A stretch of 9,539 nucleotides of DNA from Thermoplasmata archaeon (GTDB taxonomy: Archaea; Thermoplasmatota; SW-10-69-26), in NCBI GenBank assembly GCA_003561665.1, contig PWVY01000085.1, positions 1-9,539 on the forward strand, in the 5' to 3' direction. The notes below the pieces were generated by a model that saw only the letters and a list, made by a program, of their open reading frames with translations, searched no databases and was not told where the DNA came from. Positions 7,582 through 9,539 of the stretch are shown here, piece by piece. Numbering within the stretch: the stretch's first letter is position 1; every line of letters begins with the position of its first letter. A program made the position numbers and the translations under genes.

Positions 7582-7965
7582 GTGGGCGTGGGAGGGTTCG
7601 CGATCGTGGTGTGCTTTGCCTCGGGGGAGCGCGAGCGTTTCGTGGTCGCCCGGCACGAAGAGCGGGGGTGGGAGTTGCCGGGGGGAACCGTGGAAGCGGG
7701 CGAGTCGGCGCTTGAGGCGGCTTCGCGCGAGTTCCGGGAGGAGATCGGGCACGCGTTGGAAGAGCCTGGCGTGGTGCTTGAGACGACGACGCCGGAGGGG
7801 TTGTGCACGGTTGTACGCGGCGTGTTGGGGGCGAAGGTGGGGGTGGGGGAGGCGGCGATCGAGGAGTGGCGCTTGGTGACCTCGTTGTCGCGGGTGGAGC
7901 CGTTGGCGTGGCCGGAGGATCCCTATAGGGAGATCGAGGAGGCGCTGGGGACGCGGATCCGGTGA
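7582..7965 (+). CDS. Nudix hydrolase with intact Nudix box
   Basis: 127 residues, a minimal Nudix domain. Nudix enzymes hydrolyse a nucleoside diphosphate linked to another moiety, for example oxidised NTPs, ADP-ribose, NADH or dinucleoside polyphosphates. The box is complete: G35, E41, then R49-E50-F-R-E53-E54-I-G56, with WELPGGTVEAGE just before the helix. The catalytic glutamates E50, E53 and E54 are all present. The substrate cannot be told from the sequence; no specificity motif stands out. The start is GTG at 7582. A second GTG two codons later would give nearly the same protein. AGGGG at 7566-7570 lies 11 bases upstream and overlaps the stop of the preceding gene, suggesting translation is linked to it. 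The C-terminus is charged. It may use the degenerate neighbour as a partner subunit, which is inference. Confidence 0.9.
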   Translation: MGVGGFAIVVCFASGERERFVVARHEERGWELPGGTVEAGESALEAASREFREEIGHALEEPGVVLETTTPEGLCTVVRGVLGAKVGVGEAAIEEWRLVTSLSRVEPLAWPEDPYREIEEALGTRIR

Positions 7966-7969
7966 AAGG

Positions 7970-7974
7970 TTTTT
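7970..7974 (+). terminator. T-tract after the Nudix pair, possible archaeal terminator
   Basis: Five T follow the Nudix stop codon by 4 bases. Archaeal RNA polymerase can terminate at short T-runs without a hairpin. The same AT-rich patch is about 26-30 bases before the next ATG, so it could instead be a weak promoter element for the small membrane protein gene. Confidence 0.28.
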
Positions 7975-7982
7975 CCGTCGTT

Positions 7983-7990
7983 GAGGAGGT
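7983..7990 (+). promoter_or_regulatory. Strong Shine-Dalgarno (GAGGAGGT)
   Basis: GAGGAGGT ends 9 bases before the ATG at 8000, with an AGGAG immediately after it. It is the only strong ribosome binding site in the window and selects 8000 over the in-frame ATG at 8006. It implies a leadered mRNA, perhaps an internal cistron read from the Nudix promoter. Confidence 0.75.
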
Positions 7991-7999
7991 AGGAGCGTT

Positions 8000-8227
8000 A
8001 TGGCCATGGGCACGGACGGTTACGGCGGGGGGCGCTCTTGGGGGAAGATCGTGAGCGGCTTTTTCGGGTCGCTCCTCGTGATGGGGGGCATGGTGTTGAG
8101 CATCGTGCCGGAGTATGCTCCCCAAGCGATGGGGGAGCCGGTGTTCTTGGGCACCCTGTGGCAGGAAGGGTTGGCTTTGTTCGCTTTGGGCGTGTTCGTG
8201 CTCGCGCTCGTGGTTCGCGCCCGCTAG
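8000..8227 (+). CDS. Small two-helix membrane protein
   Basis: 75 residues, not recognised. A short Gly-rich polar N-terminus with a Lys is followed by a first hydrophobic helix (about residues 17-35, IVSGFFGSLLVMGGMVLSI). A loop with YAPQAMGEP comes next, then a second helix (about 54-72, GLALFALGVFVLALVV) ending in RAR. The two basic ends suggest both termini face the cytoplasm. The strong GAGGAGGT site 9 bases upstream supports it as a real gene. It lies 34 bases after the intact Nudix gene in the same direction and converges with the MFS transporter gene. The two share the CTAG palindrome as stop codons. Function unknown; it could be an accessory membrane subunit. Confidence 0.72.
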   Translation: MAMGTDGYGGGRSWGKIVSGFFGSLLVMGGMVLSIVPEYAPQAMGEPVFLGTLWQEGLALFALGVFVLALVVRAR

Positions 8228-9501
8228 GCGTCCTGCTCCGCGGGCGTTGACGTCTCGACGCGCTTGTACCCTTCCGTTCGGGGAGGGTTTCGTTTCGAAT
8301 AGGGGATCATGAACGTGAGACCGATGAGCACCATGAACATCGCGCCCCAGAACGTCCACTCGATGGACAAAACCTCCCCTAGCCCGCCCAGGGCCCACTG
8401 CGTGGAGGCCGTGCCTAATCCCAGCGCGGTCCCGTAAATCCCGTTCGCTAACCCGCGCTGTTGCGGGGGTGCACCGCGTGAGACGAGCGTCAAGTTCGCC
8501 GGCACCATCACGCCCACCGAGAACCCCGCGATGAGCGCAAGGCCCACCAACACGCCCAGCACGGCATCCTGCACCGAGAGCAATCCCAAGGTCGGCAATG
8601 GGGCCGCAGCGTATGCCCCCACCAGAACCGGCGCGAACGGGGTGAGCCCGATGCTGACCGCGCCTGCGAAGGCGCCACTCATCAACACGTTGCGTGGCCC
8701 AAAGCGCTCCACCCACCCGGGGATCCAGACCCGAAGCACCATCGCGACGACTTGACGCAACGCGATCAAAACGCCCACGACGAACGCCGTGAACGTTAAA
8801 AACCGGATGTACACAGGGTAAAAGCTCGATAAGACCCCAAGGAAGAGCCCGAAGAGCACGGTCCCGAACGCGCTGATGCGGATGTCCGGATCCTCGAAGA
8901 TGCGCCAGGCCCGAGAATACACGCCCTTCCCCGGCCACAACCGCCCCTCCGTCTTGCGCGTTTCAGGCAACTGCGCAACAAGCACGAGCCCGATACCGCT
9001 TCCCCACAAGAACACCGACAACCCCACCCCGTACCCGAACACATCCGCCAAGTACCCCCCCAACGGGGGCCCGATCAAGAACGCGGCCCCGATCGCGACC
9101 GCGTAGTTGCTCGTCGCGGTCGGCACATCTTTTTCCGCCACACGATCGAACAAGTACGCATTCGCAGCCACCCAGAAGATCCCGCTTGCCAAACCGAAGA
9201 TGGCCTGCGCAGGCACGATCCACCACTTGCTGGGACCGAACACGTAGAACAAGCCCGCGATCGCCGACAAGACGAACGTGGCCAGCATGGACCGCTTGCG
9301 CCCGCCACGGTCCGCCATATCCCCCATGGGCAACCGCAAGAAGATCTGCATGAACCCGTACAAGCCCGCGACCGCACCGATGAACAGAACGCTGGCCCCG
9401 AACGTGTCATCCAAGTGCTGGGGAACCAACGGGAACCCCGTCGCCATGAGCATGACGAAGAAGAACGTGGCCAGGTACAGGCGGAAAAGCGCCTTGTCCA
9501 C
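8224..9501 (-). CDS. Major facilitator superfamily (MFS) transporter
   Basis: 425 residues with about 12 hydrophobic helices, typical of MFS secondary transporters. Motif A is clear in the loop between helices 2 and 3 (GDMADRGGRKR, residues 60-70). A weaker copy, GWVERFGPRN, lies between helices 8 and 9, as expected from the internal duplication. A central charged cytoplasmic loop (PETRKTEGRLWPGKG) separates the two six-helix halves. The C-terminus is a polar tail. The layout resembles drug/proton antiporter-type MFS proteins, but the substrate cannot be assigned. The GTG start at 9501 gives a short N-terminus before helix 1. It is supported by a TTTAAG box 30 bases upstream, suggesting a leaderless transcript. 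Its last bases overlap the small membrane protein gene on the other strand. Nothing else in the window clearly belongs to its operon. Confidence 0.93.
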   Translation of the reverse strand: MDKALFRLYLATFFFVMLMATGFPLVPQHLDDTFGASVLFIGAVAGLYGFMQIFLRLPMGDMADRGGRKRSMLATFVLSAIAGLFYVFGPSKWWIVPAQAIFGLASGIFWVAANAYLFDRVAEKDVPTATSNYAVAIGAAFLIGPPLGGYLADVFGYGVGLSVFLWGSGIGLVLVAQLPETRKTEGRLWPGKGVYSRAWRIFEDPDIRISAFGTVLFGLFLGVLSSFYPVYIRFLTFTAFVVGVLIALRQVVAMVLRVWIPGWVERFGPRNVLMSGAFAGAVSIGLTPFAPVLVGAYAAAPLPTLGLLSVQDAVLGVLVGLALIAGFSVGVMVPANLTLVSRGAPPQQRGLANGIYGTALGLGTASTQWALGGLGEVLSIEWTFWGAMFMVLIGLTFMIPYSKRNPPRTEGYKRVETSTPAEQDA

Positions 9502-9525
9502 GAGCGCCCCGATGCAAGACGGTGG

Positions 9526-9531
9526 CTTAAA
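9526..9531 (-). promoter_or_regulatory. TATA-like box (TTTAAG) of the MFS gene
   Basis: Read on the minus strand, TTTAAG starts 30 bases before the GTG at 9501. No ribosome binding site precedes the GTG. The bases between box and start are GC-rich, so the box stands out. This fits a leaderless transcript. Confidence 0.5.
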
Positions 9532-9539
9532 CGCACGGG

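Noticed and set aside
7367..8938. 523-codon open frame on the minus strand
   Set aside because: It runs antisense to the Nudix pair and small membrane gene and out of frame through the MFS gene. Its product is a Pro/Arg/Ser-rich low-complexity sequence with no domain, as expected from a shadow in GC-rich DNA.

Overview
The window looks archaeal and is GC-rich and densely packed, with no gene-free stretch over about 120 bases. Evidence for archaea: four genes carry a CTTA-type box 28 to 31 bases upstream of the first base of the start codon. That is the geometry of a TATA element driving a leaderless mRNA. GTG and TTG starts are frequent, proteins are rather acidic, and one exported protein ends in a PGF-CTERM-like tail. 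A euryarchaeal lineage (Thermoplasmatota or a relative of the haloarchaea) is my best guess, but the window holds no rRNA or other decisive marker.

Left part (1-5587, all +). The 3' portion of a von Willebrand factor A (VWA) protein gene with a complete MIDAS motif overlaps, through ATGA, a GH15 glucoamylase/trehalase-type hydrolase. A PfkB-type sugar kinase with its own apparent promoter follows, and then a trehalose-6-phosphate synthase (otsA). GH15 genes beside otsA are a known arrangement, normally together with the phosphatase otsB. Here no otsB is visible, and a sugar kinase lies between the two. GH15 would release glucose, the kinase could phosphorylate a sugar, and OtsA would use glucose-6-phosphate and an NDP-glucose to make trehalose-6-phosphate. 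The link through the kinase is inference.

Middle (5629-7011). A secreted or surface-anchored Ig-like protein (+) converges on a glyoxalase I-like VOC protein (-). The VOC protein has all four expected metal ligands.

Right part (7012-9539). A compact 82-base divergent promoter region separates the VOC gene from a tandem pair of Nudix genes (+). The first has a ruined Nudix box and the second an intact one. A two-helix small membrane protein follows, the only gene with a strong Shine-Dalgarno sequence. It ends on a CTAG palindrome that is also the stop of a 12-helix MFS transporter gene (-) running to the right edge.

No tRNA, rRNA, CRISPR array, insertion sequence or obvious defence system is visible. 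The most unusual items are the intact/degenerate Nudix tandem, the VWA-GH15 coupling, the otsB-less trehalose group and the shared CTAG stop.
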